Shown here one piece after another: positions 23,034 to 35,828 of a stretch of DNA of 64,000 nucleotides. Made by a program: the position numbers and the translations under genes. How positions within the stretch are numbered: the first letter of the stretch is position 1; every line of letters starts with the position of its first letter. The notes under the pieces were generated by a model. That model was not told where the DNA came from and ran no database searches. It saw only the letters and a program-made list of their open reading frames with translations. The stretch comes from Prinia subflava (Eukaryota > Chordata > Aves > Passeriformes > Cisticolidae), in the NCBI RefSeq assembly GCF_021018805.1, contig NW_026960611.1:2418001-2482000 (forward strand). The letters are read 5' to 3'.

Positions 23034-23760
23034 TATTATGGTCCATGACTCTGGGAGGGGGTCCCAGAGCACGCAGCGCCTCAGGGAGCGACACTTCCCC
23101 CCCCGAGCTCTGATGCTCTCAGCTGTTGCTTCTTAGGGAGCAGAGATGACACAGAGGCGAGACGGGTCTTGGGGTGAAGCTGAGGTGGTTTATTGAAGGT
23201 GTGCCAGATGCCCAAGATGCTCAGCAGGGGTCAGACAGTGGGTTTTATGAGGGAGTGGTGCAGAACAAACAACCCATGAGGGCACAGCTAAGGAGGGGTC
23301 CAAGGCGGGGTTTACATCTTACAAATTTATCAAGGGGGAACAGGGGAGGGGAACGATACACAGGGACAAATAGGACATCGAGTAACTAAAGATTGATGGG
23401 GAAGGTTCTGGAGACAGGGGTAGGAATACAGGGGATTGACATCTGGGAAAGGGGGAGGTTAGGGAGAAGATAGGCACCTGGGGGCCAAGAGGAGAGTCTC
23501 TGAGGAGTGGCTAGCTAATAAGTAAAAGGTATTGACATATGACCAATTAAATAGCAATTAGGGTACGCGTCAAAATATAATACAAGCTGATACAAATAAA
23601 GACAGGCACCATTATAGGGAATGGGAGAGGTTATGCTTAGGGAAGACATACAGCAAATCCTAAAGCATAATGATAATTTCAAGCAAACCCCCTATGATTG
23701 CTAACTCACACATAAAACAGAAGGCTAGCCAAGAACCTAAAGCAAAAGCACACTGCAACA
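23034..23760 (-). repeat. Solo LTR, family B copy 1
   Basis: Shares long colinear blocks with 43592-44229: the GCTCTCAGC block, GAGACGGGTCTTGGGGT, the reverse-complement polyadenylation signal in TTTATTGAAGGTGTG, ACAGGGGATTGACA, and the terminal GCAACA. The plus strand begins TGTATTATGG and ends CTGCAACA. Flanks TTCGCA and CACATG do not match, so the ends may be eroded or slightly misplaced. Confidence 0.82.
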
Positions 23761-24691
23761 CACATGAGCATGCATTGTATATGCACTCATGTAGCATAGA
23801 AAAAAAGAAATTATCAGGTTTGAGAGGAGGAGAGGGATTATTCTATACATTTCAGTGACATTTTCACAGTGACATGGGTCAAAACAAAAAAAAAAAAGAA
23901 GAAATTTTGACGTTTAGAATGACAATGGGTTTTATGTACTTCAAAACTGTCATTATCTTTACATTTGATATTGCCAGTTCAGAGCAGTTTCAACTGCAAA
24001 GGAAACTGGTTTGGGCAAAATGACTGCTAAAACACTAGTTCATGCTTCCTGTCATATGCTGCTCCTTCTACCATAAGCCCCTGCCCCTGTGCTGACTTGC
24101 AGTAAGCTATTCCCTCCCTCCACCTTGCCCTTTTGATATGAGAAGGAATAGCTGTGGATGACAGGCACTTAAAAACTTCAGTCCAAGACCATACCACTGA
24201 AGCATGATAAAGCTTGCCATAACAGCAGTAAAGCAAGATCAACACAATATCTTGCACCTAAATCTTAAGCTTAGGTACTCTGCAGCCAATCAAAACCTTT
24301 AACAATACTGTAGAATCACAGCCCCACACGTTTACCTATACAGCACTACATAATGGTAAACATTATTTGTAGGGATAAGAAATATTATGAAGATTTTCCT
24401 GAATGATTAAGTAGAACTTAAACTAAATGTAATCATACATTTATAGGAATTAATTTCTTGTTTTGTTCACACTGGGAGTTTTCATCTGAATATTCACTTT
24501 TTTTTTTTTTAAGCATGCACTGCATATTATGTACTGCACAAGTCATAGATGAGGAAGACCTGGATAATATTGATTTCAACAGACAAACTTTTAAATCCTT
24601 TCCAAGCACATAGAAAAAGCAAACACTTAAGGTCATGGAAAACATAACCATAACTTCCTTATTATGTGTAGTTGCTCCTGTGTCACCTGCA
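23761..24691. other. Unique noncoding DNA
   Basis: No gene or repeat recognised; an A run lies at 23886-23897. Confidence 0.5.
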
Positions 24692-24775
24692 TCAGGTGAT
24701 CCTGCCTTGGCAAGGGGTTGGATGAGATGATCTCCAGAGGTCCCTTCCAACCCTAATGATTCTATGATTTTGTAA
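24692..24775 (+). mobile_element. 5'-truncated CR1 3' end
   Basis: About 80 bp matching the extreme CR1 3' end: CCTTGGCAAGGGGTTGGATGA, then CAGAGGTCCCTTCCAACC and the terminal ATTCTATGATTTTGTAA. Confidence 0.9.
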
Positions 24776-26497
24776 ACATCAAACTTAAAATATCAGAAGA
24801 TAGCTTAAAAAATAGTCTAATATGGATAAATTAAAGCAGTATATATTGATATATAATCATGTTCTATACCATAATATTTCAATTTGAGAAAATTTTGTTG
24901 CCTAGAAAACTGATCATAAAATATTGAAAATACTTCATGTTATGCTATAGACTTTAAATAGCACAGGCAAAACTCAGATGTAATTATCTTGTGTTAGGCC
25001 AGCTGATACAACAACCAAAACCAGACAAAATTTTGCAATTAGTGTTTTGTCATAAATTCACAAAAAGGATAGAACAATCCAGCTTCACTGCAGGTTAATG
25101 ATTATAGCTCTTAATGTGATCTTATTACATAAATCAATTGGACCACAAGAGAGGGAGAGGTAGTTAACCTCTGTCAATAGAGAGGAGGGGAAGCTGTTAG
25201 CATCTGTGCAAAAGAAGGGAAACAGCATAAAAATGTCTGTGAGCAATAAAACCAATATCTCTGTCTTGGTCACAGTTTTAGTATCTCTTATGAATTCATA
25301 TTCTAAAATTGACTTTTCAAAGTATTTTATACAACCTCTCCCCAGTTTTCCTGATTTATATCCTTAGACTATTGGGGAGTCAGTGAAATGATAGCACTGC
25401 TATTTTGAACTTGCAGCCCTGGAATAAGACACCTAACACTTAGTTTTGGTCCAGAAAGATTATTGAAAGACCAAAGCCCTCATGGACAAAAGAATGGATG
25501 CTACCAAATGCTATGATTAAAACAAAAGAAAAAATGCCAAATCATTTGGTTACCCCAAAAGGGAAGCAAACCTAAACATTGCTTACCAAGCAAAGGCCAG
25601 GAAAAACTGAACTGTAAAATCAGAGCAATGGTTCCCATCATAATTTGCCTGAACTTTTGCTTTTCTCTTCCTTGTCTAAAAGGATTTGTGTGCTCAATAG
25701 CTTGTCTGCTTTCCCTGCAATCATATCAAATACTGCTCTTCCAAGAGAGCTTCATCTTGCTTGTATTCCCACATCACAACTGCAACAGCCTTACTATCCT
25801 GAATTTTATTTTTTTCCTGAACCATCTAGATTATAAAATAAATTAGTGCAGATTCTATCAAAAATATTTTACAAATATGAAACAACATAACTGCAAATGA
25901 CAGTGTGTGGAACAGTACCACTCCACTTCTAAAAATGTTTTCTTTCCTCTGTCCTCTTGCAGGCTAACTGCTGACACTAAAACCCTAGAATGTTGCACAT
26001 GCTCCAGGCTCAGGAATTATGACACATTTGATACTTAAGGAAGTTTTCCTGAGAACCTGACTGTGAACTTAAGACCAGCTCATAAAAACAGCTTCCTATG
26101 CAAAGACTGTGAAAGAATGGTACCAAAAGTATAATAAAGTCCAAATGGCTATGAAGCATCCAGGGTTTATACTTCGCAGAGCAGTGTATCATTATAACTT
26201 TGGTAATCCTCACTAAATATTCTTTTGGTTTTCACAGCAGCAACAAAGAGGACTAGACTTTGAACACCAGTAAAAAGTACACAGAGCTTTCCCAACATTA
26301 GCCAAGACCACCTTACTCCCCTGAGTAAGAACAACCATGCTTGTAGTATATTTATAACCTGGTTTTAGGCATTTGCAAAATGAGCAATAAATATTGAAGT
26401 ATTAGATATGGTTATGTGACACTACTGGGGTCTGATTCCTTTTTCAAGGTATCCTTAAGGAAGTTTATGCTTAATAGAACAGTGACAGAAACACTGC
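24776..26497. other. Unique noncoding DNA
   Basis: No gene or repeat recognised. Two overlapping short frames at 25628-25846 show no domain. Confidence 0.5.
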
Positions 26498-27611
26498 CCA
26501 GAGTGCCGAAGCCGTTTCTACAGGCTAATAGATCTTAAAGGTCCAAGAACATTTTGAAGTCTTATACAAAGTTGTTTATTACATGAAAGCATATATCTGA
26601 AGGTGCAAGAGTCCTAAATGAGTGGCCTTACAATTGGTTATGAGTATAAAGTCTTTAGAAAATGAAATATCAGTAAAGTAACAGTCAGAACACAGAATTT
26701 AGCACAGCATCACAGCCTCTGGGTAAAACAACCTCCAACTCCAGATCCCAAGCAGGGTTCCCAGCTGCAGGGTCACAGTGGCAGGAAAGGGTCCCGAGGT
26801 CCCAAATCCCAAACAGGGTTCCTGGCCGCAGGGTCGCAGTGGCAGGAAGGGGTCTCGAGGTCCTGAACCCACCCAGAGTCCCTGGCAGCCCTGAACAGAG
26901 TTCTGGGGCAAGCACCGCAAGGGGGAAATGGAAAGGGGACCCCAGGGCCCTGATCCCAAGCAACAAAGACTACAATAGATGGTACCTTTAGAATCCCATT
27001 TCGGCTCCCTGGCAGGGCTCCTTCCTCAGGCTGCAGAAGGTGGAGGTTGGATCAATAGATTGGATTGATAGATCCATCGATCGATCCATCGATCGATCCC
27101 TCCACTTCCAATCCAGAGGCTTTTTATCCATATGTTACAAATGCATATTCATACCTTTATCTACACACTACCCAAACTAGGTGCAATTCTCTAAGTTCGT
27201 AAAACTACGAAAAACTACGAAAAACAGTATCAAAAACCTATGCATATAGCATATCTATTATTGCAAAAAAACTCTATCTTGCTAGCGCAACAGTTCTATC
27301 TTATTGTGCGTAAAAACTCTGTCTTAGCATATGTGAGAAACTTTATCTTTTTTGTGCAAAATTCATACCAAAAATTATAAACAGTACTCTATTTTTGTTA
27401 TGTCTAAACTCTATCACTAGGCCTGAAGCTCTGTACTTCTACGCTAACAATTAGGCACTTACGGTATGTGAAGCTTAAAACTGAAGCTTAAATCTCTATT
27501 TTATGTGTGTGTGGCTTTATATATTCTAATTTTTCTAAAGGTTTTAATTCAATCTCTGCACTTCTCACTCTCTGCGGAGGATCCATGGAAACATGGACTC
27601 CAACACCAGAG
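26498..27611 (-). repeat. Solo LTR, family C, with 6-bp TSD
   Basis: The LTR is 26504-27605 (1102 bp), plus strand TGCCGAAGCC...CTCCAACA, flanked exactly by CCAGAG (26498-26503 and 27606-27611). On the minus strand it starts TGTTGGAGTC, has a TATA-type GGATAAAAAGCC near 27125 and a GTAATAAACAAC signal near 26575. Inside are two ~61-bp tandem units (26745-26866) and a palindromic ATCGATCGATCC cluster (about 27070-27098). The 6-bp TSD points to a class II ERV. Confidence 0.9.
26745..26866 (+). repeat. Two ~61-bp tandem units inside the family C LTR
   Basis: Both units carry GATCCCAA(G/A)CAGGGTTCC, a CTGCAGGGTC/CCGCAGGGTC block, and CAGTGGCAGGAA; they differ at several positions. They lie downstream of the TATA box on the minus strand, hence probably in the transcribed R/U5 part or the late U3. 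Confidence 0.8.
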
Positions 27612-30600
27612 GAACAGAGTACACCTATCACAGAAGTACAAAATGAGTAGACACAGTGCATGTATATGAGCATTACATAATTTAGGGATCAAGAGGAACT
27701 TTATTCCAAGCTGGCATTGTCAGCACCTCCTCACCACTTTCTAATTCTCTACTTCATTTTAAGTTTAAAAAGCTTTAACATAAATAACCACTAGGAAATT
27801 TACTTCTTAATTAATATAGTCTTAAACTAAGGCATTGATTATAAGAGGAATTATAACCTTGTCTACTAGAACAAGTTTTCACTTGAAACATCATTTATGA
27901 AGACTTGATGGAACATGCTAATGTTAATAACAAATATTTTGCAAGCAATATATCCAGAGTGCCCAATATCCACAAGAGCACATCCAACTACTAAAGTTCA
28001 CTGATTGACATATCTTCAAGACTCTGTAGCAAAGTAAAAATGAAAATACAGCATAAATTCAGAAATTATGCTCTAAGGATCTGCATCAGCGATAATAAAT
28101 CCCTGCACTTGATATGAATTCTCCATAGAAAAACATTATTACATTTCAAAATAAAAACGGAATACTTTTTACTGAATATAATGTCAATTCTACCTGTAAA
28201 ACAGAATCTTAACTTGTCAAATTTAGCTTGTTTTGGAAAGAAGTTTAATTTTTCAGTTTCATTCCCTAATATTTTCATAAGGTATTTTTCAAAATCCAAA
28301 AACATGTAAAAGCAGATGAAATAGAACAGGAACAGGTTGTATTTTAAAAAAATATTTCACCCACCAAAAAGTGACTTTTTGTGCCTAAGCATCCACCTGA
28401 GCATGAAAATCAAGGTAATATAGGAATTAACATCTCGTGGTGTCATACTCAGGGCTATCTAGGTCTCCCAGGGTAGTGCAATTCCCTATCTAGCATCAGG
28501 GAATATTTCCTCTTTTAATTTGCCATCCTCTTCTCTGCTAGCTACATCCAGCCACAAAAATTTTCAGTTTACCCAGATAAAAGTGAACTCAACTTTTGTA
28601 TCATGTTAGGTCAATTTATTGCAACAGACTTTTTCTGACCAGCTCCACTTTGGAAGTCAACCTATGCCTGTGCTGAAGAAAACGTGCGCTCCTAAGTGTC
28701 ACTTTTGGATATATTTTTCTCCTTACACATCAGTCCTCAGTACATAAATTGAAACAAACATGCTTCATTCCTCTGTCTTGTCAACTAAGATTTTAATTTC
28801 CTGAGTGCAGTGACTTACGTGCATTTCCAAGTCTCCCTGCAGAGAGCTTTGAATTCAGCTGGAGCTCCTGGATGCTGCTGGGGCTCCATGATGGATGTCA
28901 GGCACATAAAAGCACAGTGCAGGATCCAAAGCAGAAGTGATTCATACTGAATTAGAGCTCATAAGACCTCCTCATTAAAAAAATTACACAGTGGCTCTAC
29001 TTACCATGCATGCCAGTACTTGCGTAGCATCTGCCACCCACAAATAATTAACTGCCTAAGAGTGTGGAAAGGTGCGTGCAGCAAGTCAGATCGGCTGTTC
29101 CCACACGTTCTGCTGGTAAAGGGATGTGAAAAGGGTAAAAACACCAAGGCAGAGCAGCAACTACTTCATCACACAAAAGCACAAGGCAGCAAAGAATGTT
29201 TACACTCCAGCACTGACAGAGCACATGAACACAGCTACCACAGAGCAACACTGTAAGCTCTGAAAAGATTTGCATTTAAGAGTGTATTAAACTCCCCCAG
29301 AGCTTTCCTGCCAGCACAAATTGTGCTGGCTTGACTCAGCGGAACTGCTGGAATTCTGCAGCCCAGTCCACATGTAGGTGTGGCTACAAGAGCATGAAGA
29401 TGCTCACACAAGCTGACACAAAGTCACACAAGGATAAGGGATCATTACAGCAGTGTAAATGCATCCAGCCTAGCAAAACTGTGCTGCTGTAACAGAAAGA
29501 TCACGAGGAGCAGCATATTTTCACATAAGCAACCTGACTTTCAGAGAACAGATTTGCTCAGCCAACACAATGCAAAGGTTCAGAGAAACAAGAAGCAAGG
29601 GGATTCTGAAATAGGAACAGCAGCTCCCAGAAGATGAAAAAGGGGAGGCACTGAGTGCAGCCATTATAACAAAGTCACTGTATTACTGACCAATTATTGC
29701 ATTAAAGCTACAGGGTATCACAGAGATGCTTTTCAGCTTATTAGCTGCCAAAAAATATAGAAGAAAATGATAAAAATTATGCAGGGACCAGATCCTTACA
29801 GACAGAAAGAACACACGAAACATTCCCCTTACAGTGGCAAATACCTTGTTTACATATTGTGAGAAACTAAACTGGAAAACCAGGATACAGTGTGAGAGAA
29901 CATTTCCTGGGTGTAATATATCAGTAGCACCAGGCCCTAGCACTTCAGTAAACACAATCAAAGCAGCACAGCTGGAATTTGTAGCCCACTGTGTTATCAG
30001 TTTATGAAAAGCTGCTTAATAGAGACAGTGCCATCTGGGCCAATTACAGACAACATACCTTAGGAATGATGGAAAATGATCCCAAGTCACTGTGTTAGAA
30101 TTCAACATAGTCTTCTTTTGTCTTGCTTTCCCTTTGATTTACCTGTAAAACAATGACCAGTAGCAACAACTTTGGCTTAGACTAAACACACTAAAATGCT
30201 TGGGTAATTTCCTGTCTACTTAATTGAAGGGATTTGGTTGCAAAGATTTATAAGGGAAGAAATCAGCATAATTTTCTGAAAGTTTCAATATAAAAGAATA
30301 AATCTCAGTTTTGGACTTTTCTACTCCCTCCCACATCATATACAAAGTACTCATCTGGGAATAAGCAGACCAGTTGTCACTTCTTTACTATATTCAGATC
30401 ACATGGAAGAAATAAAAAGAAAACCAATGCCAACAGCACACCATTACAATAAAGCCTATGAAATAAACCAGAATAGAACTATAAGGATATGAATATTATT
30501 ACACTCCTGATGCCCTATCTGCCAACAATTTGCGTCAGCACAGCTGAACATATTTTATGACTTTTGATTTGCTTTTCTTCTAACAAATTCTGCTTAGGCA

Positions 30601-30767
30601 AAACTAAACCATACATTGGAACTGTCACTCCCAGCAGGACTGTAATATGCAGTTTGTTCAGCATAAAACCAATCTCTGTTTAGGAAAAACACTGATGGAT
30701 ATAGCCACCAGGTGACATTTAAAGGAATTTATTCTGGAAAAAATACTATGTTTAAAGCATCCCATTG
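27612..30767. other. Unique AT-rich noncoding DNA
   Basis: No gene, RNA or repeat that I can support in about 3.1 kb. All frames are under 100 codons without domain features. Confidence 0.55.
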
Positions 30768-30771
30768 GTTG

Positions 30772-31429
30772 TGTGAAAAATAGGAAATGATTAATTCATG
30801 TTCTTATAGTAAATTGAAAAACTATAAAATTGTATAAATGTGTATTGGATAAAGTATATGTTTTAGGAGACCTTGTAGCAGATGGTGAAACTAACAACCC
30901 TGAAAAAGCAGGCGCCACCATTCAGAAAAGAACAAAGGATTTATGAGAAAACCTGCAGCCTTCTCGAGTACCGGGAGGAGACTCATCAAGATAAGGTGGC
31001 CCAGCGATCCACACCTTGGTTGACACCCTCACAGACCATCAAGAACTCTTGATCATTCATCAACCATAAGGATCTATAGAAATTAGACATTAACATATGA
31101 ACTGAGAAAAGAATTCTTTCCAGCCTAGTCGAAGAAACTCTTGAATTTGTATAGCTAGTCGAGAAACAAAGAGAAATATAGAGAAATATTGCTGAGGGCA
31201 GAATAAAGTGTATAAAAACCAAGCCCCGAACCGGGCAAATTTGTGAACCATTGGGGGAGATAGCAGGCTGCCAGGTTCTGTATCTCACAGTTCACCCTTG
31301 GCATTTTCCTGGGAAAAAGACTGTCAAGTATCTCCGCTGTTGTTAGGCTTATCAAAATTCTGTAATTCGATCTTTATTAATAAACCAAATTATTATTTTA
31401 ATTGGAATATCCTATTGGCATTTATAACA
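30772..31429 (+). repeat. 5' LTR of the tRNA-Lys-type provirus
   Basis: Begins TGTGAAAAATAGG and ends TTTATAACA. A TATA box (GTATAAAAACC) is at 31210-31217 and AATAAA at 31379-31384. Near-identical to 36786-37442. Confidence 0.95.
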
Positions 31430-31432
31430 ATA

Positions 31433-31450
31433 TGGTGCCCAACGTGGGGC
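31433..31450 (+). promoter_or_regulatory. Primer binding site, tRNA-Lys1,2 type
   Basis: TGGTGCCCAACGTGGGGC, 3 bases after the LTR. It differs at one of 18 positions (T for C at base 4) from the Lys1,2 PBS as I remember it. Confidence 0.88.
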
Positions 31451-32144
31451 CAGTTTTGGAAAATCTGTGGACCCCCTTATCTGACTGGGAGGTGCCCCGT
31501 TGTAAAAAGCGGCTCAGCAGATCAGGATAAGTCCAACAGAACCTACTAGCTAAATGAACCCAAAAACCACAACAGCGGAAGGGTAAAAAGGACAAGCTAA
31601 CTTAAGTAAGCTCGAGAACTCAGCAGAGAAGGGTCCCTAGTAACCTCAGTATTGTTTCACTCGTAAAAATCTACATGCACGAAGAATCCACACAGGAAAA
31701 AGAGACCGTGAGTACCGTGTAGTTGGGTGGAGTGACCTAGCGAATGAAAACGTGTGTGTGTGTGTGAATGAAACATGATATCACGAAACGAGAGCAGACC
31801 TCGAAACCACGTTTCCGTTGTCCTGCGAAAGACGTGGCCGGTTGACAGAGAAGTGTGTGAATTTGTGATTTGTGTGAGTGTCTCCCGACGGAGAAGTTAG
31901 TAGTCACCAGGAGTCTTGAAAGAAAGAAGATGTCCCATAGAGTTCGGGGACTAGTAAGCCTTCTTGACTGCGACCTTAGGGTCGGTTAATTTTTTCGGTA
32001 GCAGTCGTAGAGCCCGCCGTTAACAGAACCTCCACGGAATGGTCCTCCGTTGGACTACTAAGTTAACAGCATCGAGTTCAGAAGAACTCGGGATTTAATT
32101 TTTGTGTGTTTAACCCATCAAAAAACTTCTGAGCCAGGGGAAGG

Positions 32145-32842
32145 ATGGGGTCGTATCTCAGTAAAGATACAGAATATCAGCTATGAGAAACCTCGGAGGA
32201 AGCAGTTCCCGAGATCCCGAGGGGAAGCCCCCTGAGATAGATGCTGGAAAATTGGAAGGAGTATCCCAAGAGGCCGGAGAAATCTAAGAAAAAGATGATT
32301 TACTTTTGTATAAAAGTATGGGGAGGCAAGGAGATAGAGAAATATGTGATTTGGCTGATGTTTGGCACGTTTGAGTCATAGACATGTCAGGCTCTGTGTA
32401 AGTATGTAAAGAACAAGGAACAAAGAGAGGTAGATGAGTTAAAATATGCACAATTATAGGAGGAATCACGGTTTAGTAAATCTTGAGAAGATATTAGAAG
32501 GAAACTAGAGAAAATTGAGGCTTGGCAAAGAAGAGGTTTGCAGGAATTATTAAAGGAAGCTCAAAAGGTGTATATGCGGCGAGAGAAAACACAGCAAAAG
32601 ACGCAAGCACAAGTGTTAGTAGCGACCGTGCAGGAAATCCAGAGTAAAGGACCACCCCAAAGACCCGAATTTCTAGAAAAGAGGGGTGGCATTGAAGAGA
32701 AATCGAGACAGTCACCCCCGAGCCGAAAGAAAGTATATAAGTATAAGGAAGCTCTTTGGTGTTTTTACTGTGGGAAAAGGGGACACACAAAAAAAGAATG
32801 TTTGCAAAAGAAAAAGGATGAACGCATGTTTAAGAATGAATA
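32145..32842 (+). pseudogene. gag: Broken gag with one CCHC zinc knuckle
   Basis: The likely start is ATGGGG at 32145, giving an MG- myristoylation-type N terminus, but a TGA follows after 13 codons (32184-32186). Further on a matrix-like segment is readable but has in-frame stops, for example TAG near 32381 and 32456. From 32538 a 101-codon frame is open: it holds a capsid C-terminal helix of the KEAQKVYMRREK type and the knuckle CFYCGKRGHTKKEC (32760-32801; C-x2-C-x4-H-x4-C). A single knuckle plus the charged helix is the gammaretroviral arrangement. Not functional. Confidence 0.8.
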
Positions 32843-32883
32843 AGACACCCTTAGGGTTTTTTCTAGAGTCTAAACCATTCAAA

Positions 32884-33066
32884 GAGCCTAAAGTAACATT
32901 AAAAACATAAGACCCCACTAAGAGGAAGTGTTGGTTTCTTTTTTACACGGGGACTGAGCCCTCCACAGTCAAGAAATTACCAAAAAGATGTAATAAAAGT
33001 ATAGAAACAGCTTTACTAGTAAGAGCCAAGGGAGAACCCTTATCTCTGTACTTCGGGCTAGATACT
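32884..33066 (+). pseudogene. pro: Retroviral protease remnant
   Basis: A stretch in the frame of the active-site region reads FYTGTEPSTVKKLPK (active-site codons 32944-32955), resembling retropepsin's FDTGAxxS. The catalytic Asp has become Tyr and the following Ala is Thr. A TAA lies upstream at about 32908. The remnant ends at stop-rich sequence; no reverse transcriptase was recognised downstream. Confidence 0.6.
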
Positions 33067-35640
33067 TTTTAGAAGCTCCCTAAGAATTGTGTAAGTTTTT
33101 TTCAAGTAAGATCGGCGGAGTTTCTTGGTTTCTTTTTCGTTAACATGAGAAAAGAAACAAAACCGCGAAAGAGCAAACTCAGGTTCCTGGTTGCCAAGAG
33201 ACAAGGGAAGAGCAGAAAGGTTTTTTTTTTTTTGTGGCAGCAGGGCAAGAGGCGTTTTTTTTCCGTGGCAACATAGAGCCGTAATTGACTAAGAGTCTTA
33301 ATAAGCAGTAGCTAAGATATGTTTTGTAATCAGATAGAATTGATAAGGTGAAGAGAAAATTTTAAGGAGCCTTTTTCCTCTTGTTTAAAGTTGTTTAGAT
33401 AGTAGTAAAAGCTAAACCCTTAAAAGTAGATAAATAACACTCTAAAAAAGTTAAGATTTTTTTCTTTTTCCTCTCTTCGATCACCTGACTTTGTAAGGTT
33501 AGAATTAATTTATCTAAATATAGTAAAAGGGTGCAGATTAGTTTTTTGGATAGCTCACTCTCCCTCCTTTCTATTAACTGTTGTCAAGAATCAGCCACTA
33601 GAAGTCACACCTATATGTCTGTGCAGGAGAATGTATATATGGGACTCCCAGTTTTCATAAGTTTTTAAGATAACTTTAAAGACTGATGTGTTTTCTGCTA
33701 ATTAGAACTGTGTGGGCGAAGCTCAGTAGAATCACCTTGAAGAGGCGTGTGAAAGCTTGCTTTATAGTTATTAACAATTTAGAAAGTTATATATTTCATG
33801 TGTATTTAAAAGCCTAAAATACTGAACACGGTAGTTACTTGTTTGTTACATGTGAGGGTTTCTGTGAAAGTTAAAATTAATCTTGTTAAACAAATTGAAG
33901 AGGAATAGATACCCACACTGAGCTCTCCACACCTTTGCTGCTAAGATTGTGACAAAAGTAGCTCATTAATGTTTGAAATAGTTGCTACCCTTTGAGTTAG
34001 ATTGTAGACTTAAGTATGACGTGGTAATACAGCATTTGTAGAGACTAGCAATGTAGTGCAAGGAGTTTTTTTCAGCTACTTAAGTTTTTTATATCAAAGC
34101 ATGTGACCAGTAGAGTCCAAATTAAAGCTACTTATAAGTAGTATTTGAGAGATTAGAAACAAAATCTTTCTGCTAAAATAGTATTAGAATAGTAACTAAA
34201 TTCAAGACCCTTGCTAAAAACTGGAAGCTGAAGTCTAGAAAGGAGAAAAAGATTTTGTCTTTTTTTCTTTCCTATTTACTGATTTCTTAAAGGAAATAGC
34301 TAGCATTGTCCCTTTGATATTGTGTCTTCTCTACTTGCCCCTCAGTTTAGAAAATGCAAACCTTAGAGCTATCCTGATACCTGTGTTTCCAAATAGAGAG
34401 TAAATAACTTATGTGAAGCAGCTTCTGTCATAGAGCTAGTAGTTGCCTGTGGTTCTTCAAGCCACGAATCTAAGTGTAGTAATACACAAAAATAGATGAA
34501 AGGTGCAAGAGTGTTGCTTTAATCTAAAGCAAATAGTAATAGGTTAGCTAGAGTTTAGTTGTTAGTAAAAGCTAAGTTTGTAGAAGCTCTTTGTAATAAA
34601 TAGTGGTGTCTATGTACTAGTAACTGCACTGGAAAAGGCTGTCTAGCTAATAGGGCCTGAGTTTTAAAGTGACTCTTAGCCCTAGATAACTTTCAAGTAT
34701 TTTGATGCATGTTACAGATGGGTTAGCCTTGCTGTTCTATTCGCTTCCTGTGATAAAAGCTAAAGAGCTCAGACTCTCAATGAGCTATGAGAAGTGTCTG
34801 AGGTAATGCCATTTCTATAATAATCATGCAATATGTGTAAAGCAAGACGTTATATTGCTGCTAGTGTTATGTGTACCTATTGTTTTTATTGCTTCTGTAT
34901 GCTTAGTTTATTTTGAGAAAATTGAGATACTACATATGTTATAAAAGACTAAGATCTGTCATTTGTAGAAACAATTCTTTAGCTTTTCTATGCCTTGTTA
35001 AAATATTACCCAAGATTATAATTGGGATCTTAAATGTTATCTCGTTTAATTACTGATTTTACTTAAGTAGCTCTTCTTTGTTACAAGTGTATTACCTAGA
35101 GCTAGTCTGTGAGATTAGAAGTTGTCTTAATGCTTATTTACTTATTGTATAACACCCAAGCATAGATAAACACTTTTGAATGTATCAGAAATATATACAT
35201 AAGTGTTGTTTGTCAATATTATTATAAACCTCATTCAATAAGAAGTAAAATTCCCTTTCTATTAGTACAAAAAGGAGATTCTGGATTGTGTTTTAAATTG
35301 TATTTTAGATTGTGTGCTGAATTGTTTTTGTACAGAAAAGAGATTTTGAGTTGTGTGTAGAATTGTGCGATAGATTATTTTTGTATAGAGATAATGTGTG
35401 AATTAAAAACTAGAAAAAACTCATTCAAATATTCAAATTGTCTGAATAATAGCCGTAGCAAGTTTTCTTCCTGTAAAGCATTTCAGAAGACTATTCAAAA
35501 GTACTGTCCAAATTTAAATTTACATAGTTCCTTAATTGATAAATTTAATTTGAAGCAAGCTATGATAAAATTTCAAGATTTTGACTTATATAATCAGATA
35601 AATTCTAGTAAACGAAGTTACCTCCATATGACAAAAGTGT
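33067..35640 (+). other. Provirus interior without recognisable pol
   Basis: Stop-rich, T- and A-rich sequence with very frequent TAG triplets, for example eight within about 100 bases around 34530-34620. It lies where pol would be expected but I find no RT, RNase H or integrase motif. It could be decayed beyond recognition or be a replacement sequence in a non-autonomous element. Confidence 0.5.
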
Positions 35641-35645
35641 AGTCT

Positions 35646-35828
35646 TTGCTAACCCCTCAGTTAGAGAGTTCCCCTGTTTTGTTCCTTTTTTTTTTACAAC
35701 AGGTGCCAGTGCGAAGAAACATTAGGAGAAATAAACCCGTGCCCCCAAAATTAAAGAAGAACTACATCCCCAAGAAGCCCCAAAAGAAAATCCCGAGTAG
35801 AAAGTCGTTTCTTCCCCAAGAGATTTGA
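35646..35828 (+). other. Splice-acceptor-like site and short basic reading frame
   Basis: GTTCC followed by a run of T and ACAACAG (AG at 35701-35702) is a strong polypyrimidine-tract acceptor. The frame crossing it stays open for 42 codons after the AG and encodes a Lys/Arg-rich peptide (for example VPVRRNIRRNKPV, later KKPQKKIPSRK). It sits where a spliced env or accessory message would begin. No family is recognised, and the frame may be only the first exon remnant of env. Confidence 0.45.

Noticed and set aside
23028..23766. TSD for family B copy 1
   Set aside because: TTCGCA and CACATG do not match; family membership rests on similarity to copy 2 only.
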